DNA of 41,073 nucleotides from Rhizobium sp. Q54 (lineage in GTDB: Bacteria; Pseudomonadota; Alphaproteobacteria; Rhizobiales; Beijerinckiaceae), in the NCBI GenBank assembly GCA_945878875.1, contig CAMCUC010000022.1:1-41073 (forward strand), read 5' to 3'. Positions within the stretch are counted from its first letter, which is position 1, and each line of letters opens with the position of its first letter. The position numbers and the translations under genes are program-made. Shown piece by piece: positions 12,145 through 21,411 of the stretch. Under the pieces are notes generated by a model, which was not told the origin of the DNA, made no database searches, and saw nothing but the letters and a program-made list of their open reading frames with translations.

Positions 12145-13349
12145 ACGCTGTTCAAGACAATTCTGTTGAGCAATTCGACGCTATCGTGATCGGCGGTGGA
12201 CCGGCGGGCGCCATCGCTGCGCAGGATCTGGCGAAAGCTGGCCGCAAGGTGATGCTGCTCGACAAGGCGGGACGCATCAAACCCTGCGGCGGCGCCATTC
12301 CGCCGCGCCTGATCCGCGACTTCGATATTCCAAACGAAGTTATCTGCGCAAAAATCCGCTCAGCACGCATGGTGGCGCCCTCTCACAAAGCTGTCGATAT
12401 GCCGATTGAAAACGGCTTCGTCGGCATGGTGGACCGCGACGTATTTGACGAGTTCTTGCGCGAGCGTGCGCAAGCTGCTGGCGCACAGCGACGCACCGGC
12501 ATGTTCGAGACCTTCTCGCGCGATGAAGACGGGCTATGCGCAATTGAGTATTTCGACAAGGCGGCTAAACGCATCGTCCGCGTTCGGGCGCGCTTTATCG
12601 TGGGCGCCGACGGCGCCAATTCCGCAGTCGCAGCGCAAGCCCTGCCTCCGGCCGGCCGCGCGCCGTTCGTGTTCGCCTATCACGAAATCGTCAAGGCGCC
12701 TGAAACCAGGCCAGACTCGCAAACCGATCCCACGCGCTGCGACGTATATTATCAGGGCGCGATCTCGCCCGATTTCTATGGCTGGGTTTTCCCGCACGGC
12801 GACAAGATGAGCATTGGCGTCGGCTCGGCAAAGAAGGGCTTCTCGCTGCGCAAGGCTGTGGCGCAATTGCGCAACCAGGCTAACCTCTCCGAATGTGAAA
12901 CCATCCGCTGCGAGGGCGCGCCGCTGCCCCTTTATCCCGCCAAACGCTGGGAAAACGGGCGCGACGTGGTGCTGGCTGGCGATGCTGCGGGCGTTGTGGC
13001 GCCAGCGTCTGGCGAAGGCATTTATTACGCGATGGCGACGGGCCGGTTGGCCGCTGAAGCCGTCGATGAAGCCTTGCGCACCGGCGATTGCCGCGCGCTC
13101 GCCACCGCGCGCAAGCGCTTCATGAAAGAACACGGACGCATTTTCTTCGTGCTCTGGGTGATGCAGACGTTCTGGTACAAAAGCGACTGGCGCCGCGAGC
13201 GTTTTGTGAGCCTGTGCCGCGATCCCGACGTGCAGCGCCTGACGTGGGAATCCTACATGAACAAGGCGCTCGTGAAGCGCGACCCGATGGCCCACATCCG
13301 CGTGTTCTTCAAGGATCTTGGGCATATCTTCGGTCTGGCGCGGACGTGA
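12141..13349 (+). CDS. bchP: BchP, geranylgeranyl reductase
   Basis: FAD-dependent reductase that saturates three double bonds of the geranylgeranyl tail of bacteriochlorophyll to phytyl. It is 402 aa. A Rossmann motif IVIGGGPAGAIAA lies at about residues 15-27, then IKPCGGAIPPRL, a GADGANS box near residue 156 and a GDAAGVVAPASGEGI box near residue 281, all typical of BchP/ChlP. It is the last gene of bchG-bch2-bchP, coupled to bch2 by ATGA. No isopentenyl isomerase gene follows, unlike in Rhodobacter; instead there is a repeat and then the convergent puf operon. Confidence 0.96.
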   Translation: MNAVQDNSVEQFDAIVIGGGPAGAIAAQDLAKAGRKVMLLDKAGRIKPCGGAIPPRLIRDFDIPNEVICAKIRSARMVAPSHKAVDMPIENGFVGMVDRDVFDEFLRERAQAAGAQRRTGMFETFSRDEDGLCAIEYFDKAAKRIVRVRARFIVGADGANSAVAAQALPPAGRAPFVFAYHEIVKAPETRPDSQTDPTRCDVYYQGAISPDFYGWVFPHGDKMSIGVGSAKKGFSLRKAVAQLRNQANLSECETIRCEGAPLPLYPAKRWENGRDVVLAGDAAGVVAPASGEGIYYAMATGRLAAEAVDEALRTGDCRALATARKRFMKEHGRIFFVLWVMQTFWYKSDWRRERFVSLCRDPDVQRLTWESYMNKALVKRDPMAHIRVFFKDLGHIFGLART

Positions 13350-13407
13350 ATTTTTGAAGATTAGCTTGCAGCGGCATTGCTAGCCGCCTTATTCGCAAAT
13401 CTCTCCA

Positions 13408-13522
13408 CGTCATGGCCGGGCTTGTCCCGGCCACCCACGCCCTGCGGAGGTTCGCCGCCGACATGCAAAGCCACGGCTTGCGCCGTTTACGTAGATGGGG
13501 GGGGACAAGCCCGTCCATGACG
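13408..13522. repeat. Interspersed palindromic repeat (MITE/REP-like)
   Basis: About 115 bases with matching inverted ends: CGTCATGGCCGGGCTTGTCC on the left (13408-13427) and GGACAAGCCCGTCCATGACG on the right (13503-13522), with one mismatch. The core between them (about 75 bases) has its own GC-rich stems. The CGTCATGGCCGGGCTTGTCCCGG type of end is a common scattered repeat in Bradyrhizobium, Rhodopseudomonas and Methylobacterium genomes (from memory, not searched). It lies between the convergent ends of bchP and pufC. No transposase is present. Confidence 0.6.
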
Positions 13523-13587
13523 GCATTGAGACCGCTGCTTTGTTCTGCGGGAATTGAGCTCTGCAGCGCAGCACGTAACCTGAGCAT

Positions 13588-13617
13588 AAAAAAGTCCCGC
13601 CCTCATCAGGCGGGACT
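13588..13617 (-). terminator. Rho-independent terminator of the puf operon
   Basis: Read on the minus strand, a 9-bp perfect stem AGTCCCGCC/GGCGGGACT (13593-13601 with 13609-13617, 7-base loop) runs into six Ts (13588-13593). It is about 50 bases past the pufC stop. The end of bchP lies far on the other side and no T-run exists for that direction, so it acts for puf. Confidence 0.85.
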
Positions 13618-13665
13618 ACAAGTTTCAGGCTTGGCTCGCGCTTTGCCGGCCGCGAGCCTGTGTGC

Positions 13666-14694
13666 TCAGCGCGGAGGAGCGCTGAGTTCCTTGATGTAGT
13701 CCTTGAGCATGCTGACGCCGCCCAACGGCTTGCTGACGCCCTGATGGCAGGTCGCGCAATTGGCCTTGGGCGCATCGCCTTCCGGCCCCAGACGCGTGGC
13801 CGGATAGGTTGATTTCAACGGCTCAAGATAAGTCGCGTTCAACCCCTGCACCATGCGGATGCCGTGCCACGCGGTGACACGTTGCGGCGGCGACTGGTCC
13901 CATTCGGCAAAGGCGCGCGTGTTGTGGCAGAACGTGCAATTCACGCCCAGCCCCGTCGACATGTGCATCATCAGAGAATAGGTCCGCTCCGTCGTGGCGA
14001 TGGATTCGCCCGGCGCGTCGGTGCTCAACGCATCCTTGCCGATGACGCGAATCTGGCCGGCGCTTGCAAACAGCGGCGTGAACGCGTCACGTGGCAATGA
14101 AGAATAGGAGGCGTTCGGCGCGGGCGTATTATGGCCCTTGTTGTCGGCAGCCGAGCCCGCGGCGATATGGTCTTTCTGCGAGAACCAGATGTTGGCGGGG
14201 ACCGGCTGTCCACGATGGCAGGTGTAGCAGGTGACGCCGGTCTCTGCGACATGGGGCTTCCATGTCGTGTTGATCGTGCGCGTCATCTCGATCATGCGCC
14301 GCGAGACGATTTTCGTATACATCGAATCGTCGGCCATGTTCTCGACGTTGTGGCAATAGGCGCAGCCCTGCTCAGGCGCCACCCATTCCGTCATCGCGCT
14401 CATCACGCGCAGAAACTGGCCTTCGCTCAAGTGCCCGAGCACCTTTACGTTCTGGTAGACCTCGGACGCTTTCGGCCCCGTGTCGTCGGCCTCTGGCTGA
14501 ACTTCCGGAATGGAATTGGCGAAGGCGATGGCCTCAGCCTTCGCCTTGTTGGTGATCTGGCTCATGCCCGTGCCGCGATAGCCGCTTTGCGCCGATTCCT
14601 GCGGCGGAAACTCGCAGCCAGCCACTAAACCTGCGGCCAGCAAAGCTCCAAGCAGCAGCGCTTTCTTGCGCGCGTGAAACCTCAAAGAACTCAT
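13666..14694 (-). CDS. pufC: PufC, tetraheme reaction-centre cytochrome c
   Basis: Membrane-anchored periplasmic cytochrome that re-reduces the photo-oxidised special pair. It is 342 aa. The N-terminus [19 protein letters not shown] is a lipoprotein signal with lipobox Cys27. Four CXXCH heme sites are visible: CAYCH, CYTCH, CTFCH and CATCH, with the distal Met ligands in helices ahead of each (for example RVMSAMTEW). The ATG at 14694 overlaps the pufM stop as ATGA; the upstream open frame is pufM sequence. Last gene of the operon, before a strong terminator. Having pufC separates this organism from Rhodobacter, which uses soluble or membrane c2-type donors. Confidence 0.97.
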   Translation of the reverse strand: MSSLRFHARKKALLLGALLAAGLVAGCEFPPQESAQSGYRGTGMSQITNKAKAEAIAFANSIPEVQPEADDTGPKASEVYQNVKVLGHLSEGQFLRVMSAMTEWVAPEQGCAYCHNVENMADDSMYTKIVSRRMIEMTRTINTTWKPHVAETGVTCYTCHRGQPVPANIWFSQKDHIAAGSAADNKGHNTPAPNASYSSLPRDAFTPLFASAGQIRVIGKDALSTDAPGESIATTERTYSLMMHMSTGLGVNCTFCHNTRAFAEWDQSPPQRVTAWHGIRMVQGLNATYLEPLKSTYPATRLGPEGDAPKANCATCHQGVSKPLGGVSMLKDYIKELSAPPR

Positions 14695-15665
14695 CGCGCG
14701 CCTCCAGTCATAGCCGGATCGAGCACAGCGGGAACTGGCATTGGATAAGCCGGCGCCACGCCATGGTTGACAGCCCAAAGATACCAATTATCGACCACCG
14801 TGCCCGTGAGCAGGATCCCGATGCCGCCCGTCAGCGGGCATAACACGGCGAACCACCACGCCCAGCGATGGATCGATTCCATCGTAGCGTTGAATCCCAT
14901 CGTCCAGCGCCAGAACAGTGCCGCGCGCTCCGACGCCGTGCCACGATCGACGATCTGTTCAATCTCGCGCTCGCCGCCGTAACGACCTACCGCAAGAATG
15001 GTGGCCGCATGCATCGCAAACAACAACACCGATCCGTAAAGGAAGACGATGGATAGCGCGTGGAACGGATTGTAGAACAGGTTTCCGTAGCGAATGGAGA
15101 ACGCCGCCGTCCAGTCCAGATGCGGGAAGATGCCGAAGGGCACCGCCTCGCTCCATGAGCCCATCAGGATCGGGCGGATGAAGCCCAGCACCAGATAGAG
15201 CCAGATAGCAGCAGCAAACGCCCACGCCACATGCGTGCCCATGCCCAGCTGGCGTGCACGACGATACATGCGCAGCCACCACAACATGATCGACGCGGTG
15301 AGGAACATGCCCGCCATCAGCCACCAGCCGCCTTCGGCAAGCGGAGGAATGCTAAGGCCATATTTAGGCGCCGGCGGCTCAAGTCCGAGCCAGAACAATT
15401 GGCGGATGAACTGGACAAAATCCCAATTCACCGACGCGAGCATGTTAAGCCCGATAATCTCGAAGGCGATAATGCCGCACACCAGCGATGCAATGCCCGT
15501 ATAGCCGAGATAAATCGGACCTATTTGAGCATCTCCGAGTTTGCCGGCCCAATAGAAGAACAGGCTGTCCTTCGATCTTGGGAATGCTCCGACATCCGTC
15601 GGCGCGACGCCTGCGTAGGCAGGTCCGCGCACCTGGACGCGGGTGAAGATGTTTTGATAATCCAC
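14691..15665 (-). CDS. pufM: PufM, reaction centre M subunit
   Basis: Five-helix core subunit of the type-2 reaction centre, binding half of the special pair, accessory pigment, the carotenoid and QA. It is 324 aa. Seen: [17 protein letters not shown] at the N-terminus, the SHLDW-equivalent [10 protein letters not shown], the [14 protein letters not shown] special-pair region, and [16 protein letters not shown] with an iron-ligand His. It starts with GTG at 15665, supported by GGGAGG six bases upstream and by the conserved second residues; no nearby ATG fits. It begins 12 bases after pufL and couples to pufC. Confidence 0.97.
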   Translation of the reverse strand: MDYQNIFTRVQVRGPAYAGVAPTDVGAFPRSKDSLFFYWAGKLGDAQIGPIYLGYTGIASLVCGIIAFEIIGLNMLASVNWDFVQFIRQLFWLGLEPPAPKYGLSIPPLAEGGWWLMAGMFLTASIMLWWLRMYRRARQLGMGTHVAWAFAAAIWLYLVLGFIRPILMGSWSEAVPFGIFPHLDWTAAFSIRYGNLFYNPFHALSIVFLYGSVLLFAMHAATILAVGRYGGEREIEQIVDRGTASERAALFWRWTMGFNATMESIHRWAWWFAVLCPLTGGIGILLTGTVVDNWYLWAVNHGVAPAYPMPVPAVLDPAMTGGAR

Positions 15666-15677
15666 GAGCGCCTCCCC

Positions 15678-16502
15678 TTAGCTCCAGATCGGAAGATCGA
15701 GCCACCAGCCCCACCATTCGGGCCAGCTGCGCGTCCAGAACGGTCCGCTGATGATGATGCAAACGGCGCTCCAGAACCCTGCCGACAGGGCAAGGAAGAG
15801 ACCGAGGCGATGAATGCCGAGAGCGCCGATCGAATAGCCGATCGTGTCACGGAAGAAGGTGTTCTCATGCTCCGCCGTTTTTACGACGTCGCCCTTCTTC
15901 GGGTTGGACGCCGACAGGATCAAAGATCCATGCAGCGCAAGCGCCATCGTCGTCGTGAAGAAGAACGTCACGGCGATCATGTGTGCAGGATTGTAGTGGA
16001 AGTGCAGATATTGATATCCAACGTTCGACACCCAATCGAGATGACTGAAGATGCCGTACGGAAAACCATGTCCCCATGCGCCAAGCAGCACAGGCCGTAT
16101 AACGACCAGCGACACGTAGGCGAAGATGGCGACGGAAAAGGCGAACGGCACATGATAGCCCATGCCCAGTTTGCGGCAGATCTCCACTTCGCGCAGCGCC
16201 CATGAAGAGAAGGCGCCGATCGCGCAGATCGTGATGACCTGCCACAGACCGCCTTCCATCAGCGGCGCAAGGCCAAGTCCATATTTCAAATCAGGCGGCT
16301 CAATGCTGATCTGCCAGGGGTTCCATGTTGGACCCTGGGAAGCGCCGTAGAAAATCAGCGCCGTTCCCAACACTGCAAAAAAGGCCGTCATGACGCCGAA
16401 GAAGCCGACATAAAACGGTCCGACCCAAAAGTCGAACATGTCGCCGCCTATCAGCGTGCCGCCGCGAACGCGATATTTTTTTTCGAAGCTGAGCATTGCC
16501 AT
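15678..16502 (-). CDS. pufL: PufL, reaction centre L subunit
   Basis: Core subunit of the photosynthetic reaction centre, binding bacteriochlorophylls, bacteriopheophytin and QB. It is 274 aa. [20 protein letters not shown] is the canonical N-terminus. Pigment and iron ligands are present in [31 protein letters not shown] and [10 protein letters not shown]. The ATG at 16502 is preceded by a GAGGGGGG run; the ATG at 16496 is an alternative. A 113-base spacer with a strong hairpin separates it from pufA. Confidence 0.98.
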   Translation of the reverse strand: MAMLSFEKKYRVRGGTLIGGDMFDFWVGPFYVGFFGVMTAFFAVLGTALIFYGASQGPTWNPWQISIEPPDLKYGLGLAPLMEGGLWQVITICAIGAFSSWALREVEICRKLGMGYHVPFAFSVAIFAYVSLVVIRPVLLGAWGHGFPYGIFSHLDWVSNVGYQYLHFHYNPAHMIAVTFFFTTTMALALHGSLILSASNPKKGDVVKTAEHENTFFRDTIGYSIGALGIHRLGLFLALSAGFWSAVCIIISGPFWTRSWPEWWGWWLDLPIWS

Positions 16503-16571
16503 CGCAATCCGCCCCCCTCTTTTGCGACGGCTCGTCTCGCCCGCCACAGAGCCAAATTATGACGCCGCCAA

Positions 16572-16596
16572 CCCGGACGGGCGAAACCCGCCCGGG
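16572..16596 (-). terminator. pufA-pufL intercistronic hairpin
   Basis: CCCGGACGGG (16572-16581) and CCCGCCCGGG (16587-16596) form a 10-bp GC stem with one mismatch around a 5-base loop, between the pufA stop and the pufL start, with no T-run. In Rhodobacter a hairpin in this place blocks 3' decay of pufBA mRNA and lowers downstream expression, giving excess LH1 over reaction centre. The same role is inferred here from position. Confidence 0.65.
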
Positions 16597-16615
16597 CTAG
16601 CCTTGTCGTTCTCAA

Positions 16616-16825
16616 TCAGCCGACAAAGTTCACGACGTATCCCACCGGAGCGGGAGCCGGCGCGATTTCGCTGGTCTTGACCCGCGACGCGCGCGGCCCT
16701 TCGATCCAGTTAAACCGGTCTGTGCTGAGCATGATGAAATGCAACGTGAACGCCAGCGTTGCAAGGAACAGGCCCAGTGCAATCAGCGACCGCCGGGGGT
16801 CCATGAGGAACCAAATCTTGTGCAT
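16616..16825 (-). CDS. pufA: PufA, LH1 alpha polypeptide
   Basis: Light-harvesting 1 antenna alpha subunit, one transmembrane helix surrounding the reaction centre. It is 69 aa: MHKIWFLMDPRRSLIALGL, then LATLAFTLHFIMLST with the bacteriochlorophyll-ligand His29, then the usual periplasmic tail ending in a Pro/Val-rich stretch. The ATG at 16825 has GAGGAG six bases upstream; the longer open frame is pufB sequence. It starts 10 bases after pufB. Confidence 0.96.
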   Translation of the reverse strand: MHKIWFLMDPRRSLIALGLFLATLAFTLHFIMLSTDRFNWIEGPRASRVKTSEIAPAPAPVGYVVNFVG

Positions 16826-16835
16826 GGCTTTCTCC

Positions 16836-17048
16836 TCAACCCAACATGGTGGTGACGCTGGCCGCAGCGCCCTCGAGAAGGGCGTAGCCCTTCGCGCTCG
16901 GGAACCACGGACGCCATTGCCACACAAGGAAATGTGCAACAATTGCGATTGCGATGTAACCGATCGTGCTGGTGACGAAGAAGGAATGATATTCCCTTGC
17001 TTCCTCGTCGTTCAGACCGGTTATAGTACTTCTCTTATTTTCCATCAT
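16836..17048 (-). CDS. pufB: PufB, LH1 beta polypeptide
   Basis: Light-harvesting 1 antenna beta subunit. It is 70 aa with NDEEAREYHSFF before the helix and AHFLVWQWRPW at its end. His39 is the bacteriochlorophyll ligand, His21 the conserved stromal-side His, and WQWRPW (43-48) the usual cap. A C-terminal extension of about 20 residues (FPSAKGYALLEGAAASVTTMLG) follows, a little longer than in Rhodobacter. Start at 17048 (ATGATG) with GGAGG six bases upstream; the next ATG (17045) is equally possible. Confidence 0.95.
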   Translation of the reverse strand: MMENKRSTITGLNDEEAREYHSFFVTSTIGYIAIAIVAHFLVWQWRPWFPSAKGYALLEGAAASVTTMLG

Positions 17049-17167
17049 ATCTAACCTCCGCTGCAAACCATCACGCCATAACGCCTGTTATGCGCATGAC
17101 GGATGCTTCAACGCGCAAGCGCGTCGATGATATCCCCCCGCTTACGCGGAGAGAGCTTGAGAGACGT
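17049..17167 (-). other. pufQ-pufB leader with small dyads
   Basis: A 119-base gap in the operon. Dyads CATAAC/GTTATG (17077-17092), ACGCG/CGCGT (17111-17124) and a short CCGC/GCGG stem near 17140 could form a folded leader ahead of pufB. No TGT-N12-ACA site is seen. A promoter or mRNA-processing site is plausible, as in other puf operons, but nothing here proves one. Confidence 0.35.
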
Positions 17168-17440
17168 TCATCCCATGAAAGCCATCGGAATCGTCGCACT
17201 CGCAAGTTCGTTGGCCTCTCCAAAAATAGAGCGGCGATTGGTGTTGGCGCCCTGCGCGCCGGTCAGCCGACCGACAAGCGCAGCAGCCACAAAAAGCGGA
17301 AACGTGAACACGTAAATAATCTTGTATTCACGGCTGTCGCGCGTAACGTGCGAGCGCTTGCGCTGCACTGGCGCTGCAGAACGAAGCGTCCATGAAGAGC
17401 CTCCCGAAAGCTCCCTGTCGGCACTGTGAAAAACACTCAT
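17168..17440 (-). CDS. pufQ: PufQ
   Basis: Small membrane protein between bchZ and pufB, implicated in bacteriochlorophyll supply or reaction-centre assembly. It is 90 aa with a basic, variable N-terminal third, one hydrophobic segment ([19 protein letters not shown], about 42-60), and the closing pattern ending in [10 protein letters not shown] that many alphaproteobacterial PufQ share. It overlaps the bchZ stop as ATGA at 17437-17440. The call rests on position, size and the single helix. Confidence 0.85.
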   Translation of the reverse strand: MSVFHSADRELSGGSSWTLRSAAPVQRKRSHVTRDSREYKIIYVFTFPLFVAAALVGRLTGAQGANTNRRSIFGEANELASATIPMAFMG

Positions 17441-18888
17441 GACATGCTCCCTTCAAGCAAGGCGCGGCGAGCGCTTTGCACAAAATCTTCTGTAACGTGG
17501 TCGCTGCCCGCGTTGCGCGCATTGCGCTCGGCGGCGTCGCGAAGGCGGCGTGCGGCGCTGATGCGCACCAGCACAGGGCTTTGCTCCAGCACCTGATCGA
17601 GAAGGCGTTGTGCCTCATCGTTCCAGGGCAATTCTGCATCGAGTCGCGAGGGCGTGGCTTCAATGCGATCCATATCGCCAGCCAGGGGAAGAATATGAAA
17701 CAGCGCGTCAAACAGAGCGTTGCAAACTTCCTGCACGAGATAAACCGCGCCCGAATAACCCATGAAGGGCGTGCCGGTATGGCGCCTGATAATCGCGCCG
17801 GGAAACGAGGCGGGAATGAAGATCGCGCGCGAGCCCGCTTCCGCCATATACATGCGCTCGTTGAAGCTGCCGAACATAACAAGCGGCGGGCTCTGCTTGA
17901 TGGCGTCTCGCACTGCTGCGTTATCAGGTTTCACGCCAGCCTTGCGCGAGAAAGAGAATGCGCAGGGCAAGCCCATTTCCACTTCAAGGAAATTCCGCAA
18001 GCCGCGCGCATAAGTGTCGTTGGCGACAATCGCAAAACTTGCGGTGCCGAAAAAGTCTTGCGTGACGGAGCGCCACAAATCCCAGAGAGGCTTGATAGTC
18101 GTGTGCTTCTCGCGCTCGATGAACGGCTCGGGATCAAGCCCCAGCAACTCGCCCAGCGTGCGCAGAAATTTCGTCGTGCTATGCAGGCCGATCGGAGCCT
18201 GCAAATAGGGGCGTTCCAGCGTCTCACACAAGGCCCGACCAAACTCGCGATACATGCAGACGTTGACTTCCGCCTCGGCCAGTTTCGACACGTCGGCCAG
18301 ATGGCTACCAAGGGGAAATGTCATCGCGACTTCGGCGCCAATGCCCTCAACCAGCCGCCGGATTTCAGCCAGATCCGACGGCATGTTAAACGTGCCGTAC
18401 ATCGGCCCGATGATGTTGACCTTCGGCCTTGCGCCCTCTTTGCGGGCTTTCAGCTTTGGAACTTTCTTGGTGCCGTATTCTTTCCACAGCCAGACCAGTG
18501 ATCTATCAGCCGATTGCCATTGGTCTTCGTCGATGGTGCGCGGCAGAAAACGCTGGATGCTGGTGCCTTCGGGCGTTGCGCCGCCGCCGATCATCTCGGA
18601 GATCGAGCCTGTCACAACGACGCTTGGCATATCGGGATTGAGCGTTGTGTGCGCGCGCTTCATCGCCGCTTCAGTGCCGTGCTGGGCGAGTTCTTCTTCG
18701 CCAAGCCCCGTCACCACCACCGGCAATTCATGTGGCGGCAGACCGTCGGTGTAGTGCAAAACCGCTGTTACAGGCAGGTTTTCGCAACCCACAGGCCCAT
18801 CAATGATGACCTGCAGCCCCTTGATGGCGCAGAACGCGTAGACCGCGCCCCAATATCCGCCCGCCCTGTCATGATCGAGGATCAGCAT
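17437..18888 (-). CDS. bchZ: BchZ, chlorophyllide reductase subunit Z
   Basis: NifK-like subunit of chlorophyllide a reductase (COR), which reduces ring B (C7=C8). It is 483 aa. The N-terminus [19 protein letters not shown] and [11 protein letters not shown] with cluster ligand Cys35 are diagnostic. The C-terminus has the PCP-red-like helical region ending in [13 protein letters not shown]. It starts inside the bchY stop (TGATG, 1-base overlap) and couples to pufQ by ATGA, linking pigment synthesis and reaction centre genes in one superoperon. Confidence 0.97.
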   Translation of the reverse strand: MLILDHDRAGGYWGAVYAFCAIKGLQVIIDGPVGCENLPVTAVLHYTDGLPPHELPVVVTGLGEEELAQHGTEAAMKRAHTTLNPDMPSVVVTGSISEMIGGGATPEGTSIQRFLPRTIDEDQWQSADRSLVWLWKEYGTKKVPKLKARKEGARPKVNIIGPMYGTFNMPSDLAEIRRLVEGIGAEVAMTFPLGSHLADVSKLAEAEVNVCMYREFGRALCETLERPYLQAPIGLHSTTKFLRTLGELLGLDPEPFIEREKHTTIKPLWDLWRSVTQDFFGTASFAIVANDTYARGLRNFLEVEMGLPCAFSFSRKAGVKPDNAAVRDAIKQSPPLVMFGSFNERMYMAEAGSRAIFIPASFPGAIIRRHTGTPFMGYSGAVYLVQEVCNALFDALFHILPLAGDMDRIEATPSRLDAELPWNDEAQRLLDQVLEQSPVLVRISAARRLRDAAERNARNAGSDHVTEDFVQSARRALLEGSMS

Positions 18889-20408
18889 CAGATTGCATCC
18901 TCCACATTGCGGGAGGCGGCGGCCTTCTCCATCTTGCGTCGGAAGGCTTCGCGGAACTCAGGACGATCTTTGGGCGCATCCTGCCAGACGCCGCTTGCGT
19001 GGCCGGTCCCGACGCCCTCAAAAAAATCTTTCATCTCGTCAAAGCGCGCTTTGCCGGCTATCGCAGCATTCACGACTGTTGCAAGAGAGCCTGCGCCGCT
19101 GGGGCCAAACAACGGTCTGGCAGAAACAAGATTGGTGAAATAGAGCGAGGGAATCGCCTGCTCCTTCGCCTTCTGCACGACAGGCGTTGTACCAATGGCA
19201 AGGTCGGGCTTGTATTCGTGGACGGCGGCAAGATCCTGCTCAAGCGAGGCGCGATAGACGACCTGCACGCCTTTGGCCTCAAGCCATTGCCGGTCAATGT
19301 CCGACCAGATCGTGCGCCCGCATGCTGTGCCGACATAACGCACGTCGGCGCCGCTTTCGATCAGCAGACGCGCGACAAGAAGCTCGGAGCCTTCATAGCC
19401 TGAAACGGTAATGCGGCCCTTGATGGGGGTGGCCGCAAGAGCCGAAGAAATAGCTGGCAGGAAGCGGTTTTGAGCGGCATCCACCTTGTCGCGCGCTACG
19501 CCGCACGCAGCCCCGATAGCCTCAAGCCAGGCTGCCGTGCCATCGCGCCCGACAGGGCCAGAACCAACGACGCTGCGGCCAGCGGCTTCAAACTCGCGGA
19601 TCGAGGCTTTGTAGAACGGATGAATTGCGGCGACCGCTGCGCAATCAAGCGCGCTGTAAAGTTCGCGCCATTCACGCGTGGGCACGACAGGTCCGGCGCC
19701 AAGGCCCATCGGCTCCAGCATCGCGCCGATGCCCATCGGATCGGCGGGGAACATCTCGCCCAGCAAAGTCACAGTGGGGCGGCCGCTTCTGCCGCCGCGT
19801 GGCGCCTGCACGGGGCCGCGTTCAGCTTCAGTGCGCGCATAATGCAACATTGCGCCCGCCAGCACGTCCTTGGCTTCCGCATGCGTGGGCACGCCAAAGC
19901 CTGGCACGTCGATTCCGATGATGCGGACGCCATTGATCTCTTTGGGCAGCAATTGCAGCGGCACGCCGGAAGCCGTCGGCACGCAGAGATTTGTGATGAC
20001 GATGGTGTCATAAAGCGCAGGGTCGGCCATCTGGAAGACGGCCTCGCGAATGTCTTCAAACAGCTTGCCAGTGACCAGCGTTTCAGAATTGAACGGCACG
20101 TATCCAACGGTACGCTTGGCGCCGTAGAAGTGGGAGGTGAACGTCAGCCCGTAGACGCAACATGCTGAGCCCGAAAGAATCGTGGCGGTGCGACGCATGC
20201 GAAGGCCAACGCGCAGAGAGCCAAACGCCGGGCACATGCTTTGCGGCTGATCGTGCGGGCCTTTGGGATAATCCTGCGCATAGCGCTCCAGCGTCTCGCT
20301 CTTGCCCGCAGCCTGCGCAGCCCGCAGCATCTCGTCGGCGCCTGCATGGCAGCCCGTAGCCTGCACTTTTGAGGCATCTTTGGGGAAGGGCGAGACGATT
20401 TCATTCAT
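18888..20408 (-). CDS. bchY: BchY, chlorophyllide reductase subunit Y
   Basis: NifD-like COR subunit. It is 506 aa. Cysteines in the expected places for the BchYZ cluster are Cys59 ([11 protein letters not shown]), Cys83/84 ([12 protein letters not shown]) and Cys142 ([13 protein letters not shown]). The ATG at 20408 lies 4 bases after the bchX TAA; upstream in-frame codons belong to bchX and show no homology. No clear Shine-Dalgarno, so translation probably depends on coupling. Confidence 0.97.
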   Translation of the reverse strand: MNEIVSPFPKDASKVQATGCHAGADEMLRAAQAAGKSETLERYAQDYPKGPHDQPQSMCPAFGSLRVGLRMRRTATILSGSACCVYGLTFTSHFYGAKRTVGYVPFNSETLVTGKLFEDIREAVFQMADPALYDTIVITNLCVPTASGVPLQLLPKEINGVRIIGIDVPGFGVPTHAEAKDVLAGAMLHYARTEAERGPVQAPRGGRSGRPTVTLLGEMFPADPMGIGAMLEPMGLGAGPVVPTREWRELYSALDCAAVAAIHPFYKASIREFEAAGRSVVGSGPVGRDGTAAWLEAIGAACGVARDKVDAAQNRFLPAISSALAATPIKGRITVSGYEGSELLVARLLIESGADVRYVGTACGRTIWSDIDRQWLEAKGVQVVYRASLEQDLAAVHEYKPDLAIGTTPVVQKAKEQAIPSLYFTNLVSARPLFGPSGAGSLATVVNAAIAGKARFDEMKDFFEGVGTGHASGVWQDAPKDRPEFREAFRRKMEKAAASRNVEDAI

Positions 20409-20412
20409 GCCA

Positions 20413-21411
20413 TTACACCGTGTCGTACACAACTTCGAGGGACGGCTTTTCAAGCACCGAACGTCCACACATGTCCTCTATTGTGGCCGGATCAAGCACC
20501 ACGTTACGGCCAACGACTTCACTCTTGAACAAGCCAAGTAAATCATCCTGCGTCAGCGGCGTAGGGCGCACGGGCGGGGCAAGGCCGACGTTTTCAGCGA
20601 GATCTGAAAACAGCGAACCCCACACGCTGTTGGGCGTGCCGATGATTTCGTAATTGGCGCTCTTGCGGCGAATGTCTTCATCGGCAGGAATCGCCGCAAG
20701 CACCGGAATACCAACTGCTTTTGCAAACGCCTGCGCCTCGCCGGTGTGGTCGTCCTTGTTGATCACCATGCCCGCGACGCCGACATTGCCGCCCAGCTTG
20801 CGGAAGTATTCCACCGCCGAACAGACGTTGTTGGCGACATAAAGCGATTGCAGATCGTTCGATCCGACAACGATAACTTTCTGGCACATATCCCGGGCGA
20901 TCGGCAGGCCAAAGCCGCCGCAGACCACGTCGCCCAAAAAGTCGAGCAGCACGTAATCAAAGCCCCATTCGTGGAAGCCGAGTTTTTCGAGCAGCTCAAA
21001 ACCATGAATGATGCCGCGTCCGCCGCAACCGCGACCAACTTCCGGCCCGCCCAATTCCATCGCGAACACGCCGTCGCGCTTGAAACAAACGTCGCCGATG
21101 CGCACTTCGTCGCCAGCGAGCTTCTTCTTGGCAGAGGTCTCGATGATGGTGGGGCAAGCGCGCCCTCCAAACAGCAAGGACGTTGTGTCGCTTTTGGGGT
21201 CGCAGCCGATCAGCAGCACTTTCTTGCCCTGCTGCGCCATCATGTAAGACAGGTTGGCGAGCGTGAAGCTCTTGCCAATGCCGCCCTTGCCGTAGATGGC
21301 TATGATCTGTGTTTCCTTCTTCACCGGACCGGTGGAAGGCGCGTCCGGCTCAATCGCTGCTTCTTCGCGCAGGCGGCGGGCTACATCGTCCAGAACCATG
21401 GAATCGGTCAT
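20413..21411 (-). CDS. bchX: BchX, chlorophyllide reductase iron protein
   Basis: NifH-like ATPase that drives electrons to BchYZ. It is 332 aa. The Walker A YGKGGIGKS is at 40-48, and cluster ligands are Cys129 (GRGCGGRG) and Cys164 (DVVCGGF). LIGCDPKSDTTSLLFGG is the BchX version of the switch region and distinguishes it from BchL. The ATG at 21411 overlaps the bchC stop as ATGA with GGAG nine bases upstream; an ATG two codons earlier (21417) is an alternative. Its N-terminus of about 35 residues is acidic and variable, as in homologues. Confidence 0.97.
   Translation of the reverse strand: MTDSMVLDDVARRLREEAAIEPDAPSTGPVKKETQIIAIYGKGGIGKSFTLANLSYMMAQQGKKVLLIGCDPKSDTTSLLFGGRACPTIIETSAKKKLAGDEVRIGDVCFKRDGVFAMELGGPEVGRGCGGRGIIHGFELLEKLGFHEWGFDYVLLDFLGDVVCGGFGLPIARDMCQKVIVVGSNDLQSLYVANNVCSAVEYFRKLGGNVGVAGMVINKDDHTGEAQAFAKAVGIPVLAAIPADEDIRRKSANYEIIGTPNSVWGSLFSDLAENVGLAPPVRPTPLTQDDLLGLFKSEVVGRNVVLDPATIEDMCGRSVLEKPSLEVVYDTV

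Noticed and set aside
15231-16205. Plus-strand open frame of 324 codons
   Set aside because: Runs antisense through pufM and pufL, both certain genes; composition is that of a codon-shadow frame.
17476-18501. Plus-strand open frame of 341 codons
   Set aside because: Antisense to bchZ, low-complexity composition with many His/Arg/Gln and no recognisable domain.
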